Made by a program: the position numbers and the translations under genes. A stretch of 64,000 nucleotides of DNA, taken from contig CM068825.1 of assembly GCA_028554795.2 (NCBI GenBank), forward strand, positions 90,702,951-90,766,950, in the 5' to 3' direction. Source of the stretch: Sinohyriopsis cumingii. Its lineage: Eukaryota > Mollusca > Bivalvia > Unionida > Unionidae. Position 1 is the stretch's first letter; every line of letters starts with the position of its first letter. The notes below the pieces were generated by a model, which made no database searches, had not been told where the DNA came from, and worked only from the letters and a program-made list of their open reading frames with translations. Positions 38,404 through 47,702 of this stretch are shown one piece after another.

Positions 38404-38727
38404 TCATCTTGCTCCCACGAGTCCTCTCAACATCGTTCCTAATACTCCTTTCAGCAAGGGTCCTAACAGCAGAGGCAAAATTCCTCCGCGTTGTAACAAC
38501 TTCTTTTTCTTTTGAGGAATGGGTATTTTCGTTTGAACCATTTGGGGAAGAACGTGACGATGTTTGACTATGCATTGTTTCTGGTGTTTAGACAAAGTTA
38601 CCGTGCCTTTCAAGACGTTCAAACAACATTCGCACACGGTATCAATGACATCTGTGGAGGCGGTTTGAATGATGTTTTTTTCGCATAGGTGGAGAAGCTT
38701 TGGACAGGACTGACAACATGTCCCCAT
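38404..38727 (-). CDS. small Cys/Lys-rich protein with hydrophobic tail
   Basis: An open frame of 107 codons starting MGTCCQSCPKLLHLCEKN. It has a CECCLNVLKG...SKHQKQC cluster that could bind zinc, then a lysine run (IPQKKKKLLQRGG), then a glycine/leucine-rich hydrophobic tail (ILPLLLGPLLKGVLGTML). The 'LNVLKGxxxLxxxxK...KKKKLLxxGG + hydrophobic tail' layout is that of a minor virion protein found in many Polintons, and the tail resembles membrane-active segments of adenovirus-like core/cement proteins. It shares this layout with the ORF at 39481-39846, suggesting ancient duplication. Function is inferred only. Confidence 0.55.
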   Translation of the reverse strand: MGTCCQSCPKLLHLCEKNIIQTASTDVIDTVCECCLNVLKGTVTLSKHQKQCIVKHRHVLPQMVQTKIPIPQKKKKLLQRGGILPLLLGPLLKGVLGTMLRGLVGAR

Positions 38728-39484
38728 GTTTGACTATACGTGGAGGCAGTCCTTTCCTTTTCTTTCCTTTGGGTTTAGAAGAGTGGTGTTTTCTGGGGGG
38801 TGGGGGGGGGTGACATCTTTGGGTTGTCAGTAGCACAAAACACTGATATCCATGTTTTGCCTCAGGACTGGAACGCGTCGCCACTGATTGTTTTTACGTC
38901 GTATCAACTTGATGACAGGCATCACGCGTCGTGGAGGGGCAGTTCTTAATTGGACAAATCCAGTAAACTCTGTAACATACCCAATCTCTCTTGGACTTTG
39001 ATTCTGGGAGCAGGTACTTTGTGAGCTACTGCCACTGCCGCTAAAGTGGAGGTGGTTGTCACAGCTGGTGGAGAAGATTTTGGAGACGCAGGTTTCCATG
39101 GTTTCATCAAATGAGGAAGAACGGGTGTCAAATTGGGTTGGGCTGGCATCCCCAACAACGAAGAAGTGGAAGAACCTGAGGCTGCTGGAGACGTGGTCAC
39201 CGTCGCTGCAGGTCGTGGTTTGCGAATGTAAAATTAGGTTGTGGCCGAAGTGTCTCTCTTGCGGATAGAAACTGTTTTCTGAGAGCTTTTCGTTTTCTGT
39301 GGGCTTTTCGTTTTCTTGGACTGTGACCCGGTCTTGCCACCACCGCCTTTCTTCCTTGGGCTTCGTTTGGCATTTTTGGGAGTGTTTTTTTTTTCTTGGG
39401 AAGAACTATGGGGGCATTAGGATCCCATTTTAAGACGGAGCGAATGATTACATCTCCAAGAGAACCGCTCCCTCCAGGTTTCAA
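38642..39484 (-). pseudogene. basic, Pro/Ala-rich Polinton frames (core-protein-like)
   Basis: Three consecutive minus-strand frames with no globular signal. 39484-39197 has GGSGSLGDVIIRSVLKWDPN followed by a very basic tail (SPRKRKAHRKRKALRKQ). 39200-38946 is Ser/Pro/Ala-rich. 38884-38642 contains PPPPPRKHHSSKPKGKKRK. High Lys/Arg content fits a DNA-condensing virion protein, but I recognise no specific family. The first frame begins 4 nt inside the end of the upstream ORF (39481-39846), a -1 overlap at A TTT TGA. Confidence 0.4.
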
Positions 39485-39846
39485 AATAATTTGCTTTTAT
39501 TTTGAGTGTCGACGCGGAGATCGGCCAGTTGTGTCAAGGCTACTTTGTTTCTGTCAAAAAAGCGTTTGGTTTGATGAGGAATCTGAATGATGCCTTGCAG
39601 TAATTGACGTGCTGTCACCGTAAACAATCGTAAGACTTCTTTGAGACTGTCTTCTAAGACACGAGCACGTATTTGTGGAATGTTTTTTCGCGACTGATGC
39701 CGTACAATGCAAGAAACAAATTGACGGGAAGATATGACTGAAGGGACGTCATGTTGACTCTGTGTAAGTGTTCGAGCTTTTATAGATTTTATTTTGGTTA
39801 AGTCGACGATGGGGACGTGTAAACGAAAGGCCCTCCGTCTTGACAC
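39481..39846 (-). CDS. small Polinton protein, paralogue-like of the 38.4-kb ORF
   Basis: An open frame of 121 codons. The central part reads IRARVLEDSLKEVLRLFTV, then TARQLLQGIIQIPHQTKRFF and DRNKVALTQLADLRV, ending QNKSKLF. Many Polintons have a short protein with RxxLxxSxxxxVxxLxxxAxxxLxGxIPLxxxxKxxLxxHxxxLRxLA followed by a Lys-rich GG motif. Here the GG part is in the next frame (see 38642-39484). The start overlaps the end of the ATPase frame by about 49 bp, so a downstream start is possible; a TATAAAAG lies at about 39780 on this strand. Confidence 0.55.
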   Translation of the reverse strand: MSRRRAFRLHVPIVDLTKIKSIKARTLTQSQHDVPSVISSRQFVSCIVRHQSRKNIPQIRARVLEDSLKEVLRLFTVTARQLLQGIIQIPHQTKRFFDRNKVALTQLADLRVDTQNKSKLF

Positions 39847-40270
39847 CAGTGGTGAAACAGATGGGTACGAAATCGCAAATAATCGGGGGTAGTGAGTTTA
39901 AAATCTACGAGTAAATAGGCGTGTAGGGTTTGAGTGGCATCTTCGTACGCATGAGTTAGCCAAGGTGTTCCTAACTGTTTGGTTAAGACTTGTACGTGCG
40001 ATTTATCTCTAGGGATCTTAAACAAGACCACGTAATGAACATTGTGACTGATGGTGCAATGGGCTTTACTTTGTTGAAACAAATTTTGAGTAAAGTAAAT
40101 GACACTTGCATTACGATGATGCCTTTGCGCATAAACCACAGTTTGATTTCTTCTTCGTCTTCTCCTAACATATCGTCGAGAAAATGATTAAGTACAACGA
40201 CAAAATACACATGAAAACGATCAAAGTGGAATATAAACAAGTCTCTGTACAACAGATTTTTGGTAACCAA
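39798..40270 (-). pseudogene. Polinton packaging ATPase (A32/FtsK-HerA type), C-terminal half
   Basis: The Walker B region is in one frame (VLNHFLDDMLGEDEEEIKLW, 40190-40130). The rest is in another: HRNASVIYFTQNLFQQSK, ISHNVHYVVLFKIPRDKSHV and LTHAYEDATQTLHAYLLVDF, ending near 39850. The sensor-like SVIYxxQNLF and HYxVLFKNPRDxxQ motifs are diagnostic of the DNA-packaging ATPase of Polintons and related viruses. A frameshift lies near 40130. The N-terminal half with the Walker A P-loop is not present upstream, so it has been deleted and the gene cannot be functional. Confidence 0.8.
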
Positions 40271-40276
40271 GATGGC

Positions 40277-40396
40277 CTAGTGACAGTGTGTAATGATTTT
40301 ACAGTCTCTACATGGGGTACAGTCACACAGGTGTCCTCCTGGAATGGTCTTTAGGGAATGTCCATGACAGTCCTGTCCTGAAGGGAGTGATTGTCC
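40277..40396 (-). pseudogene. RING-like zinc-finger relic
   Basis: A 39-codon open stretch between stops, with HSLKTIPGGHLCDCTPCRDC followed by KIITHCH. The spacing of a GHL core followed by C-x-C-x2-C-x2-C and a later HC resembles the C-terminal half of an IAP-type RING (IPCGHLxxCxxC...CPxC), with the expected Cys before GHL changed to Gly. Position downstream of the BIR relic supports it. It is short, so chance cannot be excluded. Confidence 0.35.
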
Positions 40397-40424
40397 TCAG
40401 TGACAGGTTCTTCTGGTACTGTCA

Positions 40425-40838
40425 CTACCAAAGGTTTGAAAGTGACTTTTTTCCTTGGACGTTTGAATGGAGGATCACAACTCTTGAGTATAATGGGCCA
40501 CTTCTTGTGTCCAAGCCACAAAACCACAATTTGTTCCAGTCACGTACATCTATCCAATGTGGGTGTAAGTCACAAGCTACCCACACATCGTCATACACAT
40601 CTTCGGTAACTAAAAGTTGAAGAATCTTTTTTCCCGTAGAGGTAGAGAAGTATCCAGATGAAAACGCAAGGCTTTGAGCAGAATGAGTCTCTCGTAGACA
40701 TGTAAAGGGACCACTTTCATGTTTTATTTGGTGGTAAGTACTGTTCGTAAAGATATTATTTTTTAAATCAGTCTTAAATACTGGTCTCGGTGGTGTCCAA
40801 CGTTTGACTCCAAGCCAAGCTGGTTTCTTAAACGACAT
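40425..40838 (-). CDS. unknown 137-codon Polinton ORF between BIR and RING relics
   Basis: Uninterrupted from ATG at 40838. It contains PAWLGVKRWTPPRPVF, a middle with single Cys and His residues, and DVYDDVWVACDLHPHWIDV followed by DWNKLWFCGLDTRSGP. There is no transmembrane segment. After its stop another frame continues with an acidic PEEPVTEDNHSLQD stretch, hinting at a longer original protein. I do not recognise the family. Located 19 bp after the BIR relic and before the RING-like relic, it may be the middle of one gene or a separate gene. Confidence 0.4.
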   Translation of the reverse strand: MSFKKPAWLGVKRWTPPRPVFKTDLKNNIFTNSTYHQIKHESGPFTCLRETHSAQSLAFSSGYFSTSTGKKILQLLVTEDVYDDVWVACDLHPHWIDVRDWNKLWFCGLDTRSGPLYSRVVILHSNVQGKKSLSNLW

Positions 40839-40856
40839 AGCATGTCACTTCAATGA

Positions 40857-41093
40857 CTAGGGTCCCACTAAAGGTAGGTAGTGACAATTCGGAGACCATC
40901 GAGAATGTTCCAGGTAAGCCGAATCTTGTTCCCACTGGTGAAGTGCTTGACTTTTATCTCATTCTCCCAAGTAGAAAAATCCGGCTCTGGCTAATTCTTC
41001 GGGGGTAGGTCCTCCTAGATATTTAGGCCATTTTCTTTGGGACGTTTGGAATCGACTTTCAAAGTTGCAGTATTCAGGCACATGCACAGGGAA
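40857..41093 (-). pseudogene. BIR-domain (inhibitor-of-apoptosis-like) relic
   Basis: A minus-strand frame bounded by stops reads PEYCNFESRFQTSQRKWPK, then GGPTPEELARAGFFYLGE, an in-frame TGA (40959-40961), then LHQWEQDSAYLEHSRWSPN and CHYLPLV. It follows the BIR fold order: RxxSFxxWP, LAxAGFFYxGxxD, WxxxDxxxxEHxRWxPxCxYL. The distal zinc ligands are present as H-x6-C. The preceding C-x2-C pair is gone with a short deletion just after the TGA. BIR proteins from the host or baculoviruses block caspases or apoptosis; here the domain is dead. Presence of a captured apoptosis-regulator domain inside the element is clear from position. Confidence 0.7.
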
Positions 41094-41174
41094 CTAATAT
41101 TCGTCTTTCGCAGGCTCATTTCGATGATGGTAAGGTGAAATCCGCTAAAGTTTACTTAGGGTTACATGACATCC

Positions 41175-41471
41175 TTAAGGTGGTAGCTGCATGGTATCAC
41201 GTTTAGGATGACATTGAAAATGAAAACCAGTAAAGTGATAAGGTGTTCTGTAACGAGCGCCATCGCTTTCGCATCCTTCAGGTTTGACACACACAGCATC
41301 ACTTTCCATGGTAGGTGTAGTGGTAGTAGTAGTAGTTATAGCAAAGTTCCCATGATGCTTTACTGTATCACTGTGGTCACAACGTACGGCATCGCTCTCA
41401 TCGCAAGGCACAGCATCGCACTCCACTTCAGAATCCCCAAACTTGAAATATGTCTGTTTGAAAATATTCAT
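41175..41471 (-). CDS. unknown 98-codon Polinton ORF
   Basis: Starts MNIFKQTYFKFGDSEVECD. It contains three variants of a short ESDAVxC unit (near residues 15-55 and 62-70) around a Thr run (ITTTTTTTP). There is no known domain and the frame is open. A TATA-like TATAAAAAGGG on the same strand (41524-41534) lies about 60 nt before the ATG, like the arrangement at 49824. It could be a small accessory gene; the SDAV repeats could equally be minisatellite drift. Confidence 0.4.
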   Translation of the reverse strand: MNIFKQTYFKFGDSEVECDAVPCDESDAVRCDHSDTVKHHGNFAITTTTTTTPTMESDAVCVKPEGCESDGARYRTPYHFTGFHFQCHPKRDTMQLPP

Positions 41472-41523
41472 CTTTCTAGCTTGGTCTTGGTAGTTACAAT
41501 GAACTATAAATCTTGAACGTTGT

Positions 41524-41534
41524 CCCTTTTTATA
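41524..41534 (-). promoter_or_regulatory. TATA-like box before the 41471 ORF
   Basis: TATAAAAAGGG on the minus strand, 63 nt from its first base to the ATG at 41471. It overlaps the extreme 3' end of the polymerase pseudogene. Confidence 0.4.
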
Positions 41535-42618
41535 TGCTGACCAATATCGACGTGACCGTACGGCAAAGTGAAGTCATAGGAAAACGCATTCGCTTCTGGT
41601 ACACGATTTGATATAGCTTTTCCAAGGGTCGACTGATGATTTGGTGAGTGGGTAAACGTACAATCTTGTGCGGTTCGTAGGTAGTCACTCTAAAGTTTCC
41701 ATCCTCTCCAGACTGCAAGGCTTGTTTCATCACCCCAAAATTCACCATTCGACTGGTGCGATAATTGAGAGTGAATCCTTTCACTTTACACTCCGTGTAT
41801 ACTTCTCCTTGTTGGTCCCGGCATTCGTAGCCGTAATTTTTAGGATCGCCACTAACAAAACTTAAAATCTTCTCGTCGGGGTTTTCGTCTGTCCAGGCTC
41901 CTAAATGGTCTCCTTCGATGCCAGGGTGACGTTGACTGGGGCGATCGGTGTAGATGCAACTGTGCGTGTCAAAGTACAGGACACGATCACCTAACAGTTA
42001 TAAAGCTTCATATAATTTTAAGCGAGCATGGGCTGTCATGTAAGCCGCAATGATGATATTTCCAAATTCGTCAGCTTGTACAAAGTCCAGTTCTTCTTCG
42101 TAATTGACTAAGTTCAAATCCTCACGAACGACGTCCACGTGTGTCATGTATTTGGTTTTGTCGTAAATCATCTGAAAGTACCGCGAAGGTTCTGTGAAAT
42201 ACTGTCTTGGAGAAACACGGTCTTTGTGCCATTTTGCCCCACAAACAATATTTAACATCACTTTGGCAAACAATCGCCTTCCTTCATTTTTCTCAATGTG
42301 GTCTGAAGTGATACCTTCATGATCCCAGTATTTCTCTTTGAATTTCTTTTGGTCTTCGGGACTGTGGCACCAGGAAGGGTAGCCACTGGCTTCTTGTTTC
42401 AGTTTCAAAAAGGCATCCACGTAGTCTAAGAAAATGCTTTTCTGAGTCTCGTCGCCCTTGTAGAATTTTTGTGCCTTGGGAAAGTGATAAATTTCGTACA
42501 CTTCTAATAGTTGGTATCCATGTCCAGTGCTTTGAAGAATTCTACGCTGACCCATGTTCCCATCAAGGCGCGTACTTCCTGGATGTGTTGATAAGGTCGG
42601 TCTTGATTGCACGTTTCG
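41530..42618 (-). pseudogene. protein-primed DNA polymerase B, C-terminal half
   Basis: This part holds GTWVSVEFFKALD (frame 1), then after a shift near 42530 GYQLLEVYEIYHFPKAQKF, GRRLFAKVMLNIVCGAKW (motif B, K-x3-N) and ADEFGNIIIAAYMTAHARLK. A single in-frame TAA (41998-42000) follows, then GDRVLYFDTDSCIY (motif C, YxDTDS) and KGFTLNYRTSRMVNFGVM. A last frameshift near 41560 disrupts the terminal LPYGH-type end. This is the palm and thumb part of the Polinton polymerase. Motif A (DxxSLYP) and flanking sequence are missing. The N-terminal half is at 47703-49666. Confidence 0.88.
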
Positions 42619-42619
42619 G

Positions 42620-42957
<338 letters not shown>

Positions 42958-42965
42958 CATCATCA

Positions 42966-45490
42966 TCATTGGCGACTCGGTCTCGAAAGACCATGCGAAT
43001 AGCGCCCTTGGGGTGTTGTCTGTCTCCGTTGGCATCGTCTGCTGTGGCTGTGCAGGCCTATACGTGAGTGACAGTCCCTACTGCAGTTGGTGCAGACATA
43101 CTGGGAAGTCTGCGTTACTGTGGTTGCTGTTGCGTTCTTCTTTCTCTTACGTTTCTCTGCCGCCAACTGGCCTCTCCTCACATCAGCGACTGATATGCCA
43201 TTGTTTACCATCAGTTTCCAGGTGCCTCGGTCCTCAGCCAGCTCTTCCCAGCCATCGGGTGAAATGTTGCATGCCTTCATGTCCCTCTTGCACACATCTT
43301 TGAAACGGAGTGAGGGGCGTCCGACTCTTCTCATGCCAGTGGCCAGTTGTCCATATAAGATGTCCTTTGGCAGCCTTCCATCCTCCATGCGTCGGACGTG
43401 ACCCAGCCATCGAAGGCGGCGTTTAATTAGCAGGGAGTACATGCTGGGGGTACTTGCACGCTGCAGGATCTCACTGTGTGGAACACGGTCTTGCCAGCTG
43501 ATTTTCAGGATGCGTTTTAGGCACCGTATATGGAAGGAGTTGAGCCTGCGTTCTTGCCTCATGTAGGTACTCCACGTCTCACTTCCATATAGAAGGGTGC
43601 TGAGAACGCAGGCCTGGTAGACTCGGACCTTGGTGTGCTCTGTCAGCGCGTTGTTTTCCCAAACCCTCTTTGTTAATCGAGCCATGATGGTGTTTGCCTT
43701 TCCAAGCCTTCTGTCCAGCTCCATATCAATCGAGAGAGTGTTGCTGATGGTTGACCCTAGGTAGGTAAAGTTGTTGACTGCTTCCAGGGTGACACCGTTG
43801 ATTTTGATTGAAGGGGCAATGGTGGTATCTTGCACGCTGACATTTGTTTTTTCCAAGCTGATTGTGAGACCAAACTGCGTGCAGGCAACAGCAAAACGGT
43901 CTCCCAGTCTCTGGAGGGCTTCCTCGGTGTGGGCCACAAGAGCTGCGTCATCTGCAAAAAGCATCTCCCTGATGAGCACAGCTCTCACTTTGGTCTTTGA
44001 GCGCAGTCGTGCCAGGTTGAACAGCCTCCCATCGGACCTGGTGTGTAGATATATGCCACTGGTGGTCGTGTCGAAGGCGTAGGACAGGAGCAGGGAGAAG
44101 AAGATCCCAAAAAGTGTTGGTGCCAGCACGCAGCCCTGCTTCACACCACTGTTAATTGGGAAGGAAGTTGAGGATGATCCATCATACAGGACTGTTCCCT
44201 TCATATCTGCATGGAAAGAGATTATCATGCTGAGGAGTTTTGGGGGGCAACCGATCTTACTCAGAAGTTCAAAAAGGCCCTTCCTGCTGACCAAGTCAAA
44301 GGCCTTGGTGAGGTCGATGAACATCATGTAGAGTGGTTGACCTTGCTCTCTGCTCTTCTCTTGGAGTTGTCGTAGGGAGAAGATCATGTCTGTCGTCGAC
44401 CTGCCTGCTCTGAAGCCGCACTGTGATTCCGGGTACACACGGTCTGCCAGCAACTGCAGCCTGTTGAGTATGATGCGGGCGTACACTTTACCAACAATAC
44501 TCAAGAGCGAGATCCCCCTGTAATTATTACAGTCACTGCGGTCGCCCTTGTTTTTGTAGAGGGTCACAATTGTGGCATCACGCATGTCTTGGGGGACTAC
44601 TCCTTTCCCCCAGCAGCGGCAAAGTAGCTCGTGCAGTGGTTTAATCAATGCTGGTTTTCCACGTTTGATAGCTTCGGGCGGGATGCTGTCACTACCTGGT
44701 GCTTTGTCGTTTGGAAGGCAGTCGATTGCTTTGCTGAGCTCCTCTAAGGTTGGCACTTTGTCGAGCTCTTCCATGGTGGGCAGATTCTTTATGCTGCTGA
44801 GGGCTGCATCAGTGACTGATGTTTCTCGGGAGTATAGTTCTGAGTAGTGCTCCACCCATCTGGCCATCTGTTGCCCACGGTCTGTGATCTTCTCTCCCGT
44901 CAGGGATTTCAGGGGAGCGACCCTTTTCACTGTGGGGCCTAGAGCCTTCTTGATGCCACTGTACATGCCTTGGATGTGTCCGGACTCGGCACTGCGCTGG
45001 ATCCCTTCACACAGTTGTTGCCAGTACTCGTTCGCACACTGTCTAGCAATGCGTTGGGTGTTACTTCGGGCACTTCTGAGAGCAGCAAGCGTCCGTTCAT
45101 TAGGGCATTTTTTGTAAGCTATGAAGGCTTTTCGTTTCTCCTCGATTTGTGGTTTCATCCTTGATAGGTGTGCATTGAACCAGTCCTGGCTGGGTCGTTC
45201 CTTCTTGCCAAACGTTGACATAGCCGTACTGTAGATGGCACCCTTCATGGCATTCCACTTGGCTGTAGCGTCATACTCAGGTAGGTCCTGGAGAGCCTTG
45301 TTCAGGGCAGACACATACTCCTCCACCTTGGCAGGGACTGACATCTGTGCAGTGTTTATGCGAGGACGTCCTTTTGGTTTTGAGCGGTGTAGCGCGTGTG
45401 GCTGTAGTCGCACTTTGCTGCTCACAAGGGCATGGTCGGAGTCACAGTCTGCACTGTGGTAGGTTCTGGTAGGTTCTGGTGGAGAGGACG
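42966..45490 (-). CDS. LINE reverse transcriptase with C-terminal zinc finger
   Basis: After the 10-bp duplication the frame continues HSADCDSDHALVSSKVRLQP to the end of APE, then a linker, then RT: LPNDKAPGSDSIPPE, ATIVTLYKNKGDRSDCNNYR, GISLLSIVGKVYARI, CGFRAGRSTTDMIF, MFIDLTKAFDLVSR, SGVKQGCVLAPTLF, LFADDAALVAH (catalytic FADD), FTYLGSTIS. The post-RT part has LYGSETWSTYMRQERRL and WLGHVRRM, ending with a CCHC/C2H2-like finger CTNCSRDCHSRIGLHSH. No stop interrupts about 830 codons, so the enzyme looks intact. The open frame upstream of 45490 (to 45674) is the out-of-frame shadow of the endonuclease. Confidence 0.92.
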
Positions 45491-46262
45491 CTGTTAAGGG
45501 CAGAGCGCCTGGTGATGACCAAGTCGAGTTGGTGCCAGTGATGAGATCTGGGGTGTTTCCATGACACTTTGTGTTGTGGCTTACACTTGAAGAAGGTGTT
45601 TGTGATGCACAGGCCATGGTAGGTGCATAGCTCCAGCAGTCTCTGGCCGTTTTCGTTGGTCTTTCGAGTGCCATGATATCCTAGGCAGGTAGGCCATGAC
45701 TCGTGGTCCGCACCTACTCTGGCATTAAAGTCGCCGAGGAGGAATAGTGGTTCATTTTTGGGGCATCCTTTGATCTGTTCGTCCAGCTGCCCATAGAACT
45801 GATCCTTCACGTCTTCTGATGACGTGAGGGTTGGGGCGTAGACACTGATGATGTTGACAGGACCTGAAGTAGTGGTGAGGCGGATGGACAAGAGACGCTC
45901 AGTGCCCCCTGTGGGAGGTTCAACCGAGGCCAGGAGATTGTTTTTGATGGCAAAGCCCACTCCGTGTTGACGGGACTCCTCAGGTTCTCGACCCTTCCAG
46001 AAGAAGGTGTAGTTTTCCTCTCTGAGGGAGCCACTAGAGGCGAGCCTGGTTTCCTGGAGGGCAGCTATGCTGATATTTAGTCTGGTGAGTTCTCTATCGA
46101 TGATGGCCGTCTTTCTGGTGTCGTCCACTTCTCTGAGGTCGTCGGAGATGCCTGTACACATGGTGCGCACATTCCAGCTTGCAAATCGAAGAGCTGGAGT
46201 CTTCTTTATTGGTTTCTTGTTTCTTTTGTCTGGTGTGGAATTACCGTCTGCTTGTCATGCTG
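45442..46262 (-). CDS. LINE endonuclease (APE) part
   Basis: The open frame runs from 46262 (just after a TGA) to a stop at 45442. APE motifs in order: RFASWNVRTMCTG (first catalytic Asn), IAALQETRLASSG (Glu), HGVGFAI, IISVYAPT, LLGDFNARVG (DxN), SWKHPRSHHWHQLDLVI (HQLD of the S/T-W...IDY/HQLD motif). The first in-frame ATG is in VRTM, downstream of the first catalytic motif, so translation must begin upstream or at a non-AUG start. A 10-bp tandem duplication (GGTTCTGGTA, plus strand, at 45463-45482) shifts the frame from that of the RT. Apart from this, endonuclease and RT would be one polyprotein. Confidence 0.88.
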
Positions 46263-47164
46263 AACAACACACTGAGCTCCAGACACCCACTGGAGCAGGC
46301 AGACGATGGCGGGTCAACACCTTATTGACCGGGGGCTGCCTGGCTTGAGGCGGGCGATAGTTGGCCAGTGGGACACGATGATCCCTCCCACCGTCAAAGC
46401 TGACCCGTGGCGCCCCTTCCCTACGCCAATCGGGTGGGACTTATAACCCGTAAACTGTCAGCTTCCGTGTTGTTTCCTCACTCAGTAGCGAGACTGGAGT
46501 GTCCTCTCCAGGGCGCAAGCCTGGGCGTGGAGTATGGAGATCCTGGGCTGCCCAGACGTCAGGATCCCCCTCTCGTCCTTGCTGGTGGGGTCCAAAGGAA
46601 TGCTGAGCATGACATTTGGCACCAGTTTGGATGCAGGAGCTGCCGGAAGGAGGTCGTAGTCGACCCCCAGCCGCCTTAGGGGCTCCACTCCTGATTTTCT
46701 GTCTGGGTTTACTCCCGTAGCCTTTCCTTCTCCCGAAGATATCCATAAGGCAGTGGAGCCATAATCCAATGGATGGGACTTGGTTGGTTTTGAATCAGAG
46801 TTTCCTTCTCCTAGATGAACTGCCTGACAAGGCTAACGAGCTTCATCTGCCCGGGTTTGGGGTTAGAGTTTCCCTTCTCTTAGACTGGTTGCCTGCCAAG
46901 GCTAATGAGCCCAGTCTGCCCACCCAGTTTTACCGCCGGGTACTCGGTCGCGCCACACAGCAGGCTCTGTTAAAACAGGGGGCACCGCGTGAAGGTGCTG
47001 CTGTGGACACAATAGTGTAGGAGAGGCCATATGCAAGTAACCTCCCGCCCCGCAGAGCGAGACAGTGGTCCTGCGGCGATCACTACACCTGGGAAGGAGA
47101 GGCTATGAGAGACGCTTCACTTTCCTTTGGCAAGCGGAACGTCAGACCCAGGCCACGCACCCCC
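46263..47164 (-). other. LINE 5' region with tandem units and a 95-codon frame
   Basis: GC-rich 5' leader. It contains two similar ~70-bp units (plus strand about 46792-46860 and 46861-46930, each with CTAGATGAACTG or TTAGACTGGTTG and CCTGxCAAGGCTAA). A minus-strand frame at 46769-46482 (MDYGSTALWISSGEGKATGV...) is open and could be a short ORF1 or uORF. Its function is unknown. Internal promoter activity is expected for such elements but no motif is claimed. Confidence 0.5.
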
Positions 47165-47176
47165 AGAATATAATAT

Positions 47177-47702
47177 AAACGCATGATATTGACGTGTGAT
47201 ATTTTATCGAACTAAATCAAAAATTGTACAGCACCTCACTTCCTCCATTAAGATATGTTTTATGTAGTACTATTAGTATATAGCAAAATAGACGGTATAA
47301 ATAAATTCTACATAAATCTAGCAAAGGCATAAACCTACCCAGACCTGCATGTGTGGACACAAATAATGTAAACTCAGATCAATATGTATGAATAAATGTT
47401 GCTGCATGGACACTTTTAGCGAGTTTTGTCCCCAACAATCTGCATACAATTTAATGATCAATTCCTTAAATGCAATTTAATGATCGATTCCTTAAATGCA
47501 TATTTGAACTGCTCAACGTACCTGAGAAATAATGAGAAATATCGTGTCTTAAACAAATGTAAGTGTCATATTTAAATCTCAGACGAAGCTTATTGATATT
47601 TCACATGGTCCGAATCAGCCAAAAATCTGGTCCGAATCAGCTCGTAATTTGGACCGAATAAGCCTGGTCCGAATGAGCCATGGTCCGAATGAGCCTGTTA
47701 CC
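47177..47702. mobile_element. right remnant of older insertion in polB with TTCGGACC repeats
   Basis: Sequence unrelated to Polintons between the LINE and the resumption of polB. Near its right border are five copies of TGGTCCGAATCAGCC-like 15-mers (47606-47695; variants TGGACCGAATAAGCC and TGGTCCGAATGAGCC), spaced 15-23 bp. Such subterminal repeats are typical of transposase-binding ends of DNA transposons. The opposite end is not recognisable because of the microsatellite at 42620. Confidence 0.5.

Larger units (their letters stand above)
42958..47164 (-). mobile_element. near-intact, full-length LINE (RTE/CFDP2-like)
   Basis: A 4207-bp non-LTR retrotransposon with a perfect 12-bp target duplication, AGAATATAATAT (42946-42957 and 47165-47176). 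The 3' tail, read on the minus strand, is CCAATGATGATGATG rather than poly(A). The 5' end starts TGGGGGTGCGTGGCC-type sequence directly at the duplication. It encodes an APE endonuclease and RT in one long frame. The only visible lesion is a 10-bp tandem duplication. It is markedly GC-richer than the flanking DNA. Clade is by resemblance to proteins often named craniofacial development protein 2-like (BovB/RTE related); a tree is needed for certainty. Confidence 0.9.
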
